DNA from: Sphingomonas panacisoli
Lineage (GTDB): Bacteria > Pseudomonadota > Alphaproteobacteria > Sphingomonadales > Sphingomonadaceae
NCBI RefSeq assembly: GCF_007859635.1
Contig: NZ_CP042306.1
Location: forward strand, 1,922,001 to 1,986,000
Reading direction: 5' to 3'
Length of the DNA: 64,000 nt
A program made the translations under genes and the position numbers. This document shows, piece by piece, positions 54,371-63,676 of this stretch; within the stretch, counting starts at the first letter, position 1, and the number at the start of each line of letters is the position of its first letter. The notes beneath the pieces are model-generated. The model was not told the DNA's origin and searched no databases. It saw nothing but the letters and a program-made list of their open reading frames with translations.

Positions 54371-54568
54371 ATGAAAACCAAATTCGACGCCATCACCGCC
54401 CCGCCCCGTGCCGTCCGCCTTCATATCGAAGCCGGCAATTGTCTCGACATCGCGATCGGCAAGAAGGACCCGGCGTTCGCCGCCGACCTGATCGACGAAG
54501 CGATCCGCCTCGCCCGCCGCGCGCGCGAATTGACCGCGGCGGCGAACGACCCGGGAAAGTTTCGCTAG
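54371..54568 (+). CDS. Small helical protein of unknown function
   Basis: The product is 65 residues, largely two amphipathic helices (GNCLDIAIGKKDPAFAADLI; AIRLARRARELTAAAND). It stands alone between a stem-loop and cobA. No ribosome site is strong. Short proteins with this layout occur in sphingomonads, but I cannot name a family. Confidence 0.6.
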   Translation: MKTKFDAITAPPRAVRLHIEAGNCLDIAIGKKDPAFAADLIDEAIRLARRARELTAAANDPGKFR

Positions 54569-54629
54569 GCCACGCACAAGCATCCATCGGTTGCCGCCGG
54601 CGGCACGCGGGATCATTTCGCACCGCATC

Positions 54630-55418
54630 ATGGCAAGCATTCTCGATCCGCAGGCGCGAGGGCGCGTCATCCTGGTCGGCGCCGGTCCCGGCGACCCCGG
54701 CCTGCTCACCATCCGTGCCGTTGACGCGCTGAAGAGCGCCGATGTCGTCGTCCATGACGGGCTGATCGATCCGCGTGTGCTCGACATCGCCCCGCCAGAT
54801 GCGCATCGCATCTCGGTCGCCAAGTCGCGGTCGAAGCATACGGTGCCGCAGGAAGGCATCAACGCGCTGATCGTGGCGCACGTCCGCACCGGATCGATCG
54901 TCGTTCGACTGAAGGGCGGCGACCCTTTCATCTTCGGGCGCGGCGGCGAAGAGGTCGAGGCGGTACGCGCGGCAGGCTTACCGGTCGAGGTGATTCCCGG
55001 CGTATCGGCGGCGCTCGGCTGCGCGGCGGAGGCGATGCTGCCCCTGACCCATCGCGATCATTCGTCGGCGGTCAGCTTCGTCGCCGGTCAGTGCAAGGGG
55101 CTCGCCGATCAGGATTGGTCGGGTCTCGCCGGCAAAGGCCGCACCTTGGTCATCTATATGGGCGTCGCGACCGCGGCCGATATTGCGGACAAGTTGATGG
55201 CCGACGGCGTCGCGCCCGACATGCCGGTCGCCGTGCTCGAGCGCGGGACGCTCGACGGCAGCCGCGCGATCAAGTCGCTGCTCGCCGATCTCGGCCCGAT
55301 GGTCGAGCGCGAAAAGGTCGCCAGCCCGGCGATCATCGTCGTCGGTGAGGTTGTCGAACTCAGCGACGCCGAGGACAAGCTCGCACGCTGGGCGAAGATG
55401 GCGGAGGCGGCGGCATGA
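54630..55418 (+). CDS. cobA: Uroporphyrinogen-III C-methyltransferase
   Basis: The product is 262 residues. It has the SUMT motifs VGAGPGDPGLLTIRAVDAL, VVVHDGLIDPRVL, RLKGGDPFIFGRGGEE and VIPGVSAALG. It makes precorrin-2, the first step to siroheme and cobalamin. The oxidase/ferrochelatase part of a full CysG is absent. It leads an operon whose CysI product needs siroheme. The stop overlaps DUF2849 by four bases. Confidence 0.95.
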   Translation: MASILDPQARGRVILVGAGPGDPGLLTIRAVDALKSADVVVHDGLIDPRVLDIAPPDAHRISVAKSRSKHTVPQEGINALIVAHVRTGSIVVRLKGGDPFIFGRGGEEVEAVRAAGLPVEVIPGVSAALGCAAEAMLPLTHRDHSSAVSFVAGQCKGLADQDWSGLAGKGRTLVIYMGVATAADIADKLMADGVAPDMPVAVLERGTLDGSRAIKSLLADLGPMVEREKVASPAIIVVGEVVELSDAEDKLARWAKMAEAAA

Positions 55419-55711
55419 AAATTCTGACCGGCAACGACCTCCCCACGGGCGATGTGATCTGGTGGACCGGCTCCGGCTGGTCGCGCCATGTCGAGGACGC
55501 CGTCGATGTCGGCGACAAGGGCGAAGCGATCCTACATGCCGAGGACGGCGCGTGCCGTGTCAACGGCGGCACGATCATCGACGCGACCGAGACGCCCAAG
55601 GGTCCGCGCCCCGCGCACATCAAGGACCGTATCCGCGCGCTCGGCCCGACGGTGCGGCCCGATTTGACGCTCAAACCGAGCGATCCCAACGCCGGCAATT
55701 GGGTGATCTGA
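55415..55711 (+). CDS. DUF2849 protein in the sulfite-reduction operon
   Basis: The product is 98 residues of DUF2849. It starts MKILTGNDLPTGDVIWWTG and has RHVEDAVDVGDKGEAIL. The family is found almost only before cysI-like genes in alphaproteobacteria, so a role in siroheme delivery or reductase support is likely but unproved. It overlaps cobA (ATGA) and cysI (TGATG). Confidence 0.9.
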   Translation: MKILTGNDLPTGDVIWWTGSGWSRHVEDAVDVGDKGEAILHAEDGACRVNGGTIIDATETPKGPRPAHIKDRIRALGPTVRPDLTLKPSDPNAGNWVI

Positions 55712-57345
55712 TGTACCGCTACGACAAATACGACCAGGCGATCGTCGATGCGCGCGTCGAGGAGTTTCGCGACCAGGCGCGCCGTCGCCTTGCCGGGCAG
55801 CTGACCGACGACCAGTTCAAGCCGCTACGGCTCAAGAACGGGCTCTACCTCCAGCTACACGCGTACATGCTGCGCGTGGCGATCCCGTACGGAACGCTCG
55901 ACAGTCGCCAGATGCGGATGCTCGGGCACATCGCGCGTAAGTACGATCGCGGCTACGGCCATTTCACGACGCGGCAGAACCTGCAGTACAACTGGATCAA
56001 GCTGGAAGAAGCGGGCGACATCCTGGCCGACCTCGCCAGCGTCGAGATGCACGCGATCCAGACCAGCGGAGAGTCGATCCGCAACCTGTCGTCGGACCAA
56101 TATGCTGGCGCCGCGGCGGACGAAGTATGCGATCCACGCCCTTGGGCTGAGCTGATCCGACAGGCGACAACGTTCCATCCCGAATTCAGCTACTTGCCGC
56201 GCAAGTTCAAGATCGCAGTGACGGCGGCCGACGAGGATCGCGCGGCGATCCGGCTGCACGATATCGGGCTGAAGCTGGTGAAGAACGACGCCGGCAAACT
56301 CGGTTTCGAAGTCTATATCGGTGGCGGCATGGGCCGCACGCCGTTCGTCGCGCCGTTGATCCGCCCGTTCCTCCCCGCCGACGATCTGTTCTCGTACATC
56401 GAGGCCGCGTTGCGCGTGTGGAACCGCAACGGGCGCCGCGACAATATCCACAAGCAACGGATCAAGATCCTGGTCCATGAACTCGGCCAGGAGGAATTTA
56501 CCCGCCAGGTCGAGGCTGAGTGGCAGCATATTCTCGCTAATGGTTCGAACGTGCCGCGCGAGGAGTTCGACCGTATCGCCGCGTTCTTCGAACCGCCGCC
56601 GTTCGAAACAGGCCTGACCGACGAGATCGACCGCACCGATCCCGATTTCGCACTCTGGGTCGATCAGAACGTCAAGGCGCACAAGGCGCCGGGCTATGCG
56701 ATCGTCAATATCAGCCTGAAGCCGGTCGGCGGTATCCCCGGTGACGCAACCGCCGGGCAAATCGAGCTGATAGCCGACCTCGGCGAGAAGTACAGCTTCG
56801 ACGAACTGCGCGTCACCCACGCGCAGAACATCGTCCTGCCGCATGTCCGCAAGGCCGATCTCTATACGCTATGGCAAATACTCGACGAGAACGGTCTTGC
56901 GACCGCCAATCTCGACCTGATCAGCGACATCATCGCGTGTCCAGGGCTCGATTATTGCAGCTTGGCCAATGCGCGCTCGATCCCGGTCGCGCAGAAGATC
57001 GCGACGCGCTTCGCCGATCTCGGCCGCCAGCGCGAACTGGGCGAACTCAAGCTCAAGATTTCGGGCTGCATCAACGCGTGCGGCCACCATCATGCCGGGC
57101 ATATCGGCATTTTGGGCGTCGATAAGAAAGGCACCGAAAACTACCAGCTGCTGCTCGGCGGTTCTGGCGCGGAGGATGCCAGCCTCGGCAAGATCACCGG
57201 CCCCGGTTTCAGCGAGGACGGCGTGGTCGATGCGGTCGAGCGTGTGACCGACAAATATCTCGCGGTGCGCGAGGAGGGCGAACGCTTCCTCGACACCTAT
57301 CGCCGCGTCGGGTTCGAGCCGTTCAAGGAGGCGATCTATGGGTGA
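55711..57345 (+). CDS. cysI: Assimilatory sulfite/nitrite reductase hemoprotein (CysI-like)
   Basis: The product is 544 residues. Two ferredoxin-like halves are seen (HFTTRQNLQYNW in the first). The siroheme/4Fe-4S cysteines are C410, C416, C453 and C457 (CPGLDYC; GCINAC). It reduces sulfite to sulfide with six electrons. Setting beside cysH and cobA favours sulfite over nitrite. It overlaps DUF934 by eight bases. Confidence 0.94.
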   Translation: MYRYDKYDQAIVDARVEEFRDQARRRLAGQLTDDQFKPLRLKNGLYLQLHAYMLRVAIPYGTLDSRQMRMLGHIARKYDRGYGHFTTRQNLQYNWIKLEEAGDILADLASVEMHAIQTSGESIRNLSSDQYAGAAADEVCDPRPWAELIRQATTFHPEFSYLPRKFKIAVTAADEDRAAIRLHDIGLKLVKNDAGKLGFEVYIGGGMGRTPFVAPLIRPFLPADDLFSYIEAALRVWNRNGRRDNIHKQRIKILVHELGQEEFTRQVEAEWQHILANGSNVPREEFDRIAAFFEPPPFETGLTDEIDRTDPDFALWVDQNVKAHKAPGYAIVNISLKPVGGIPGDATAGQIELIADLGEKYSFDELRVTHAQNIVLPHVRKADLYTLWQILDENGLATANLDLISDIIACPGLDYCSLANARSIPVAQKIATRFADLGRQRELGELKLKISGCINACGHHHAGHIGILGVDKKGTENYQLLLGGSGAEDASLGKITGPGFSEDGVVDAVERVTDKYLAVREEGERFLDTYRRVGFEPFKEAIYG

Positions 57346-57784
57346 CGCTCGCATCGCGGTCCCCGCCGATCTGCGTTTCCGCGACGACGAGCCGGCCGAC
57401 GCGCCTGCCGTCACGCTCGACGCGTTCCTCGACCAGGCCAATTCATCGGCGGTTCGGCTCGAAGCCGGCGAGGACGCACGGCGTCTGCTTCCGCATCTCG
57501 AGCATATCGCGTTGATCGAAATCGATTTCCCGCGCTTCCGCGACGGCCGCGGCTATTCGTCGGCGCAGATCCTGCGCGAAGCGGGGTACGAGGGCGAGTT
57601 GCGTGCGACCGGCGACGTGCTGGTCGACCAGATCGACCATATGCGCCGTTGCGGCTTCGACGGGTTCGCACCCGACAAGCCGATTGATCTCGCGGTGCTG
57701 GAGGCCAGCCTGAACCGCTACGACTATCGCTACCAGACCGCCGCCGACCACACGGTTCCGGTGTGGAAATTGCGGCATGGCTAG
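57338..57784 (+). CDS. DUF934 protein, likely sulfite-reductase partner
   Basis: The product is 148 residues of DUF934. It has FPRFRDGRGYSSAQILREAG and VLVDQIDHMRRCGFDGF. The family sits between cysI and cysH in many bacteria, so it probably serves the reductase, perhaps in electron delivery. It overlaps both neighbours by eight bases. Confidence 0.91.
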   Translation: MGDARIAVPADLRFRDDEPADAPAVTLDAFLDQANSSAVRLEAGEDARRLLPHLEHIALIEIDFPRFRDGRGYSSAQILREAGYEGELRATGDVLVDQIDHMRRCGFDGFAPDKPIDLAVLEASLNRYDYRYQTAADHTVPVWKLRHG

Positions 57785-58535
57785 TGCCGCGCGCAAGATC
57801 GACGTCATCGACACCACGCCGGCCTTTACCCAGGCCGACGCCGACCGCCTGAGCGCGCGGTTCGCGGGAGTCGATACGTTGACCATGCTCAAGGCGTTGT
57901 TCGCCGAGGGCATTCTCGGCAACACGGCGGTCGTGTCGTCGTTCGGCACAGAAAGCGCGGTGCTGCTCCACCTCGTCGCGCGCGCTAACTCCGCGACGCC
58001 GGTGGTGTTCGTCGACACGCTGCGGATGTTTCCCGAGACGCTGACCTATCGGGACACGCTGCTGGCAATATTCGGGCTGAGTGACAGCCGCACCATCACC
58101 CCTGACCCCGTTGTCCTTGCGGCCAAGGATGCCCAGCAATTGCGCTGGTCCTACGATCCCGACGGCTGCTGCGAAATCCGCAAGGTCGAGCCGCTCAAGC
58201 GCGCCAAGGCCGGGCTCGACAGCTGGATTTCAGGCCGCAAGGCATTCCAGTCGCAGACCCGTCAGAACATCGCGCGGTTCGAAGTCGAGGACGGGCGGCT
58301 GAAGGTCAACCCGCTCGGCGACTGGATGAAGGCCGATCTCGACGCCTATTTCGCCGAACACGATTTGCCCCGTCATCCGCTCGAGGCGGATGGCTACGCG
58401 TCGATCGGCTGCCAACCTTGCACGTCCAAAGTACAGCCCGGCGAAGACCCGCGCGCAGGTCGCTGGCGCGGTTGGGACAAGACCGAATGCGGCATCCACG
58501 TGCCGGAAAAACCGGGCGAAGAGCCGTTCTTCTAA
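57777..58535 (+). CDS. cysH: Assimilatory adenylylsulfate (APS) reductase
   Basis: The product is 252 residues. Besides the catalytic cysteine C238 (TECGIH), it has C131-C132 (GCCEIRKVEPL) and C212/C215 (CQPCT). This four-cysteine set binds a 4Fe-4S cluster and marks APS rather than PAPS reductase. It makes sulfite for CysI. Only three bases separate it from the convergent dnaB stop. Confidence 0.94.
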   Translation: MASAARKIDVIDTTPAFTQADADRLSARFAGVDTLTMLKALFAEGILGNTAVVSSFGTESAVLLHLVARANSATPVVFVDTLRMFPETLTYRDTLLAIFGLSDSRTITPDPVVLAAKDAQQLRWSYDPDGCCEIRKVEPLKRAKAGLDSWISGRKAFQSQTRQNIARFEVEDGRLKVNPLGDWMKADLDAYFAEHDLPRHPLEADGYASIGCQPCTSKVQPGEDPRAGRWRGWDKTECGIHVPEKPGEEPFF

Positions 58536-58538
58536 GCA

Positions 58539-60047
58539 CTATTCGTAGCTAGGGCTCGAATATTCGCCGGCATAGTCGCTGAACAACGTGTATTCCGGCT
58601 CGAATTTCAGGATCACCTTGCCCGTAGATCCATGGCGCTGCTTCGCGACGATGAGTTCTGCGAGGCCGTAGACGCGGTTCATTTCCTCGGCCCATTTGGA
58701 GTGGTCCTCGAACACCTTGGCATCGTCGCCTTCGACCGGGCGCTTGGGCTCCTTGGCCGCGACGTAATAGTCCTCGCGATAGACGAACAGCACGACGTCG
58801 GCGTCCTGCTCGATCGACCCCGATTCGCGAAGGTCGCTCAACTGCGGACGCTTGTCCTCGCGGCTTTCGACTTGACGGCTGAGCTGCGACAGCGCGAGCA
58901 CCGGGACGTTCAGATCCTTGGCCAAGGTCTTGAGTCCGCGGCTGATCTCCGAAATCTCCTGCACGCGATTGTCGCTCGCGCGCGAACCGCTGCCGGCCAG
59001 CAACTGGAGATAATCGACCACGACCATGCCGATCCCGTCGGCGCCAAGTCGTCGCTGCAGCCGCCGCATGCGGGTGTGGAGCTGGCCGATCGTTAGGCCT
59101 GCGGTGTCGTCGATCACGAAGGGCAGGTTTTGTAGTTCGCCCGACGTGACCACCAGCCGATCCATCTCCGACTGGCTGATCTTGCCCATGCGCAGGTCCT
59201 GGCTCGAAATCCGCGACTGTTCGGCCAGCACGCGGGTCGCCAGCTGATCGGCCGACATTTCCAGGCTGAAGAACGCGACCTTGGCCCCGATCCGCTGCTT
59301 CGGATCGATGCCGTCCATATCGTCCTGCATGTATCGCTGCGCCGCGTTGAACGCGATGTTGGTGGCGAGCGAGGTCTTGCCCATGCCCGGGCGCCCAGCG
59401 AGGATGATCAGGTCGGAACGGTGGAAGCCGCCCATCTTGGCGTTGACCGAGGATAGTCCGGTGGTGACGCCCGACACGCCGCCGCCCGAATTGAGCGCGC
59501 GATCGGCCATCTGGATCGCTGCGGTGCTGGCCTGCGCGAAGGTCTTTATCGACGTTTCGCTGCCCCCATCGGCCGCGACCTTGAATAACTCCTCCTCGGC
59601 GGCCTCGATCTGACCGCGCGGATTGACCTCCTTCGAGGTGTCCATCGCCTTGTCGACCAGGTCGCGGCCGACCTGAATAAGCGTCCGCAGCATCGCGAGG
59701 TCGTAAATCTGCTGCGCGAACTGCCGCGCGCCGATCAATCCCGCGCCCGACCCGGTCAGCCGTGCCAGATAGCCCGGCCCGCCCAGTTCCTTCATCGCCG
59801 GATCGGCCTCGAACATCGGCCGCAACGTGACCGGCGTCGCGGTCATGTCGTGCTCACGCAAACTCTTGATCGCGGCGAAGATTCGGCCGTGCAGCGGTTC
59901 GAAGAAATGGTCCGCCGTCAGCTTGTCAGTATCGTCGGCAATGCGATTGTCGATCATCATCGCGCCCAGCAACGCCGCCTCCGCCTCCACGTTTTGGGGC
60001 AGTACGGGGGGTTCGGTCGTCGTCAGGGAATGAATCGCGGTCGCCAT
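58539..60047 (-). CDS. dnaB: Replicative DNA helicase DnaB
   Basis: The product is 502 residues. The N-terminal DnaB domain has NVEAEAALLGAMMIDN, and the RecA-like domain has Walker A GRPGMGKTSLA, Walker B VVVDYLQLL and QLSRQVESREDKRP. It unwinds DNA at the fork. No intein is seen. It is divergent from UPF0262 with 74 bases between. Confidence 0.98.
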   Translation of the reverse strand: MATAIHSLTTTEPPVLPQNVEAEAALLGAMMIDNRIADDTDKLTADHFFEPLHGRIFAAIKSLREHDMTATPVTLRPMFEADPAMKELGGPGYLARLTGSGAGLIGARQFAQQIYDLAMLRTLIQVGRDLVDKAMDTSKEVNPRGQIEAAEEELFKVAADGGSETSIKTFAQASTAAIQMADRALNSGGGVSGVTTGLSSVNAKMGGFHRSDLIILAGRPGMGKTSLATNIAFNAAQRYMQDDMDGIDPKQRIGAKVAFFSLEMSADQLATRVLAEQSRISSQDLRMGKISQSEMDRLVVTSGELQNLPFVIDDTAGLTIGQLHTRMRRLQRRLGADGIGMVVVDYLQLLAGSGSRASDNRVQEISEISRGLKTLAKDLNVPVLALSQLSRQVESREDKRPQLSDLRESGSIEQDADVVLFVYREDYYVAAKEPKRPVEGDDAKVFEDHSKWAEEMNRVYGLAELIVAKQRHGSTGKVILKFEPEYTLFSDYAGEYSSPSYE

Positions 60048-60121
60048 GATCCCGCTTCTACGCCCCTCGCCGATCCGCTCAACTGTGGATAATCCAATTG
60101 GATGGGGATAAGCGCCGAACC

Positions 60122-60604
60122 GTGGCCGACCATCGCATCAAGGAGATCAAGCTCGACGAGCGCACGATCATGTGGCGCAACGCCGATGTCGAGCAGGAAC
60201 GCCGCATCGCGATCTACGACCTGATCGAAGACAACAGTTTCCAGCCGCAGCGCGATTATCCCGACGATTATGCCGGGCCGTATTTGCTCAACCTCGGGGT
60301 CGAAGAGGGGCGGCTGGTGCTCGATCTGTCGCGCGAGGACGGGTCGCAGCTGGAGACGCTGATCCTGTCGCTCGGCACGCTGCGGCGGCCGATCAAGGAC
60401 TATTTCGCAATCTGCGACAGCTATTACGACGCGATCCGCCACGCGAGCCCCGCCCAGATCGAAACGGTCGATATGGCGCGGCGCGGCATCCACAACGACG
60501 CGGCCGAGCTTCTCAAGGAACGGCTGGGCGGAAAGATCGAGGTCGATTTCAACACTGCGCGACGGCTGTTCACGCTGATCTGCGTGCTCCACATCCGGGG
60601 CTGA
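60122..60604 (+). CDS. UPF0262 family protein
   Basis: The product is 160 residues from GTG 60122. The conserved core is HRIKEIKLDERTIMWRN and PIKDYFAICDSYYDAIRHA, typical of UPF0262, an alphaproteobacterial family of unknown role. A TTG at 60098 is rejected because homologues begin at the GTG. It is followed after three bases by the GH25-like gene. Confidence 0.9.
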   Translation: MADHRIKEIKLDERTIMWRNADVEQERRIAIYDLIEDNSFQPQRDYPDDYAGPYLLNLGVEEGRLVLDLSREDGSQLETLILSLGTLRRPIKDYFAICDSYYDAIRHASPAQIETVDMARRGIHNDAAELLKERLGGKIEVDFNTARRLFTLICVLHIRG

Positions 60605-60607
60605 CGG

Positions 60608-61282
60608 GTGGCGCGGCGGGTCTGGTTGTGGGGCGGGCTGGTCGTCATAGCGGTCGCCTTCGCACTGGCGACGTATCTACTGGCGCAGAGCTGGCGGCCG
60701 ACCGTCGCCAATTATCAGTTCCAGGGCATCGACGTATCGGCGGCGAACGGCGCGATCGACTGGAATGCGGTCAAGGCGGCAGGCGCGGATTTCGGCTATG
60801 TCGTCGCGACGAGCGGCAGCGATCGCGACGCACGGTTCGAGGAGAACTGGCACGCTGCCGCTGCCGCCGAATTGCGGCGTGGCGCGATTCACATCTGGTC
60901 GCTGTGCCGCCTTGCCGCCGACCAGGCCAACAACTTCAACACGACCGTGCCCAAGGCCGACGACGCACTGCCGCCGGCGCTCGCAATCGATTTCGGTACC
61001 GGCTGCGATACGCGGCCGGCGCGCGACGTAGTGATCGAGGAATTGCGCCTGTTCATCGTGATGGTCGAAGGCCGCAGCGAGCGGCCGGTGATCCTACTGG
61101 TCAGCCGCGCGTTCGAGGCGCAGTATCGCGTGACCGAAGCGCTCGATCGCCCGATCTGGAGCGCGCAGAATTTCTTCCCGCCCGATTATGCCGCACGGCC
61201 ATGGCGGATGTGGCGCGCGAACGATATGCGTCGGATCGACGGCGTGAACGGCCCGATCAATTGGGATGTGGTGGCGAAATGA
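60608..61282 (+). CDS. Membrane-anchored GH25-like protein with altered active site
   Basis: The product is 224 residues from a GTG start. An N-terminal membrane anchor lies at 6-26 (WLWGGLVVIAVAFALATYL). The GH25 lysozyme fold begins at GIDVSAANGAIDWNAVKAAG. The usual catalytic D-x-E strand (LPPVLDVE-like) reads LPPALAID here, so the two acids become A126 and D128. The KATEG segment is VATSG. The protein may bind rather than cut peptidoglycan. It overlaps cdd by four bases. Confidence 0.83.
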   Translation: MARRVWLWGGLVVIAVAFALATYLLAQSWRPTVANYQFQGIDVSAANGAIDWNAVKAAGADFGYVVATSGSDRDARFEENWHAAAAAELRRGAIHIWSLCRLAADQANNFNTTVPKADDALPPALAIDFGTGCDTRPARDVVIEELRLFIVMVEGRSERPVILLVSRAFEAQYRVTEALDRPIWSAQNFFPPDYAARPWRMWRANDMRRIDGVNGPINWDVVAK

Positions 61283-61713
61283 GTGAGGGCGAACAACTGA
61301 TCGCGGCGGCGCGCGAGGCGGCAGCCAATGCCTATGCGCCCTATTCGGGCTTCTCGGTCGGCGCGGCGCTGCTGATGAGCGACGGGACGATCATGGGCGG
61401 TGCGAATTTCGAGAATGCGAGCTACGGCCTATCGCTCTGCGCCGAGACCGTCGCGACGGCGACCGCAAGCGCGGCGGGGAGGCTTGCCGACATCGTCGCG
61501 GTCGGAATCGTCGGCGGCATGACGGGCAAGGACGGCATCGAGCCCATCCTTCCCTGCGGCAGGTGCCGCCAGGTGCTCAACGAGGCGGCGCAGCGCGGCA
61601 AGCGCGATCTTGCCGTCTATTGTTCGGGGCTTACCGGCGGACCGACCGAGCAATATCGGCTGAGCGATCTCCTTCCCTACGCCTTCGGGCCTGCCAATCT
61701 CGGCTTAGCGTAG
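61279..61713 (+). CDS. cdd: Cytidine deaminase
   Basis: The product is 144 residues. It has NAYAPYSGFSVGAALL and FENASYGLSLCAETVA, with the zinc cysteine and proton-shuttle glutamate, and the second zinc pair PCGRCRQVL. It turns cytidine into uridine for salvage. It overlaps the GH25-like gene (ATGA), and its end overlaps the convergent gene by nine bases. Confidence 0.96.
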   Translation: MSEGEQLIAAAREAAANAYAPYSGFSVGAALLMSDGTIMGGANFENASYGLSLCAETVATATASAAGRLADIVAVGIVGGMTGKDGIEPILPCGRCRQVLNEAAQRGKRDLAVYCSGLTGGPTEQYRLSDLLPYAFGPANLGLA

Positions 61714-62394
61714 CGTCCGCGTAACCTTACCGGCGGCGTCGCGCAGTTCGACGCTAGGCTCGCCGTCCTTCCCGACACCCAGCGTCAGCCGCGGCCGTCC
61801 CTGCGGATCGCTCAAGACGAGTGCCACCGTGCCGTCTTCGGTCCGGCCCAGCCATGCGCGGCGGGCATTGCCGAACCCGGCCTTTGCGGTCAGCGCGTCG
61901 CGCTCCGGTCCGGGTTTCATCGCGCGCCAACGATCCATCGCGTCGAAATCGAGCGGGGTGTCGGGGCGATCGTTGACGACCATGCCGACACGGCGGTCCG
62001 CGCCGTCCTCCGTACTAACGAGTTGCAACGTCTGATCCTGACGCCAGCGATCGAAGGTCAGGCTGCCGCCATTGGTCGGCTTGCCGTTCTTCAGTCCGCC
62101 GTCGAACACCAGCCCGCCATTCTCGTCACCCTGATCGTTGTAGAAGATCATCCCGGCGTCGGTGCGGTTGGGATTGGGATATTCCCTGCCGCCATAGATC
62201 AGGCCGGGGATGCGCGCGTGATTGGAAATCGCTAGACGTAGCGTGCCGTCGGGTTCGCGCACGTTGATCCGCTGGACGTCGATCGTATCGAACCTCGCCG
62301 TAGCGGGTGCGACGCCACCCAGCGCCAGCCATATCGTCGCCAGCGTCATCACTGCGGCATAGCCACCCATCGCCCGCGCCCCGTCGATCCGCAT
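61705..62394 (-). CDS. Membrane-anchored or exported protein of unknown function
   Basis: The product is 229 residues from ATG 62394, about six bases after GGGAGA; ATG 62400 would abut the ribosome site. A hydrophobic N-terminus (YAAVMTLATIWLALGGVAPA) is followed by a beta-rich domain with repeated units (INVREPDGTLRLAISN; LVLSDPQGRPRLTLGVGKDG; PSVELRDAAGKVTRTL). These repeats suggest strand-turn-strand units. The family is not recognised. Confidence 0.75.
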   Translation of the reverse strand: MRIDGARAMGGYAAVMTLATIWLALGGVAPATARFDTIDVQRINVREPDGTLRLAISNHARIPGLIYGGREYPNPNRTDAGMIFYNDQGDENGGLVFDGGLKNGKPTNGGSLTFDRWRQDQTLQLVSTEDGADRRVGMVVNDRPDTPLDFDAMDRWRAMKPGPERDALTAKAGFGNARRAWLGRTEDGTVALVLSDPQGRPRLTLGVGKDGEPSVELRDAAGKVTRTLR

Positions 62395-62488
62395 GCTCAT
62401 TCTCCCGATCCATCCACAGCCGCATCAACGCGGGTCTTGCTCCGTCGATGCATTCCCGCGAAAGCTTGGACGCAACAGGGAGTGGTGA

Positions 62489-63043
62489 ATGTCGATCTTG
62501 TCCGACCGCTGGATCCGCGAGCAGGCGCTTGAGCGCGGCATGATCGAGCCGTTCGTCGAGGCGCAGCGGCGCGAAGGGTGCATCAGTTACGGGTTGTCGT
62601 CCTACGGTTACGACGCGCGCGTGGCCGACGAATTCAAGATATTCACCAACATCGACAGCGCGGTGGTGGACCCGAAGGATTTTTCCTCGACCAGCTTCGT
62701 CGACCGCAAGACCGATTGCTGCATCATCCCGCCCAACAGCTTCGCGCTGGCGCGGACAGTCGAATATTTCCGCGTACCCCGCGACGTGCTGGTGATCTGC
62801 CTCGGCAAATCGACCTATGCGCGGTGCGGGATCATCGTGAACGTGACGCCGCTCGAGCCCGAGTGGGAGGGGCATGTCACGCTGGAATTCTCGAACACGA
62901 CCCCGCTCCCGGCGAAAATCTACGCCAACGAAGGCGCGTGCCAGTTCCTGTTCCTCCAAGGGAACGAACCGTGCGAGACGAGCTATGCCGACCGCGCCGG
63001 CAAATATATGGGCCAGCGGGGAGTCACGCTGCCGCGTTTGTAG
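62489..63043 (+). CDS. dcd: dCTP deaminase
   Basis: The product is 184 residues, full length. It has [19 protein letters not shown] and the catalytic [19 protein letters not shown] region with the conserved arginine and glutamate ([14 protein letters not shown]), ending [12 protein letters not shown]. It makes dUTP from dCTP for thymidylate synthesis. AGGGAG precedes the ATG. Confidence 0.97.
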   Translation: MSILSDRWIREQALERGMIEPFVEAQRREGCISYGLSSYGYDARVADEFKIFTNIDSAVVDPKDFSSTSFVDRKTDCCIIPPNSFALARTVEYFRVPRDVLVICLGKSTYARCGIIVNVTPLEPEWEGHVTLEFSNTTPLPAKIYANEGACQFLFLQGNEPCETSYADRAGKYMGQRGVTLPRL

Positions 63044-63166
63044 GATCGGATCGGAAGATTAGCGCTCGTTGATCCGCGTCTCGCAGACCTGATCGCGGCC
63101 AGCCTTGCGACGGTGAAGCCTGGCAACGCGAATTCGCCTCAGCGCCACACATCGTTTCAACCAACG

Positions 63167-63196
63167 AAAAAGGGCGACCGCTCGCGCGGCCGCCCT
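63167..63196 (-). terminator. Rho-independent terminator of the exbD operon
   Basis: On the minus strand AGGGCGGCCGC, loop GCGA, GCGGTCGCCCT with one G-U pair leads into TTTT. It lies 21 bases past the exbD stop. Confidence 0.9.
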
Positions 63197-63216
63197 CTCT
63201 ATCCGACGAGGAAGCG

Positions 63217-63645
63217 TCAGAATTCGTTGGCGTAATATTCGTTGCCGATGAAGCCAAGCTTGGTGATGCCCGACCGTTTGATCACGGCAAGCACCTTATC
63301 GACCTTCTCGTACCGCGCGTCGGGCGACGGCTGGAAGTGAAGCTCGGGCTCGGGGACGATCTGCTTGGTCGCTTCGAGGTACTGCGCAAGTTGATCTTCA
63401 TTGGCGATTTCCGCGCCGTTCCAGGTCATCCGATCATCGGCGTAGATGATGATCTTGTTCTTCTGCGGTTCGACCGGCGGCGGTGCCGACTTGGACTGGA
63501 CCGGCAGGTCGACCTTCACCGCGTGTGTCTGGGCTGGAATGCTCATGATGAACAGGATGAGGAGCACCAACAGGACGTCGATCATCGGCGTCATGTTCAG
63601 ATCCATCATCGGCTGGCCATCATCCCTGCCGCCACTCATTGCCAT
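63217..63645 (-). CDS. exbD: ExbD/TolR-family biopolymer transport protein
   Basis: The product is 142 residues with one membrane helix whose start carries the conserved aspartate (MTPMIDVLLVLLILFIM). A periplasmic domain follows and ends GFIGNEYYANEF. With ExbB it uses the proton gradient to power TonB. A second ExbD-type gene lies just upstream, a common arrangement in Sphingomonas. GGAG lies nine bases before the ATG. Confidence 0.94.
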   Translation of the reverse strand: MAMSGGRDDGQPMMDLNMTPMIDVLLVLLILFIMSIPAQTHAVKVDLPVQSKSAPPPVEPQKNKIIIYADDRMTWNGAEIANEDQLAQYLEATKQIVPEPELHFQPSPDARYEKVDKVLAVIKRSGITKLGFIGNEYYANEF

Positions 63646-63676
63646 GATTCAAAACTCCGTAATGTCGCGGGGGCGG

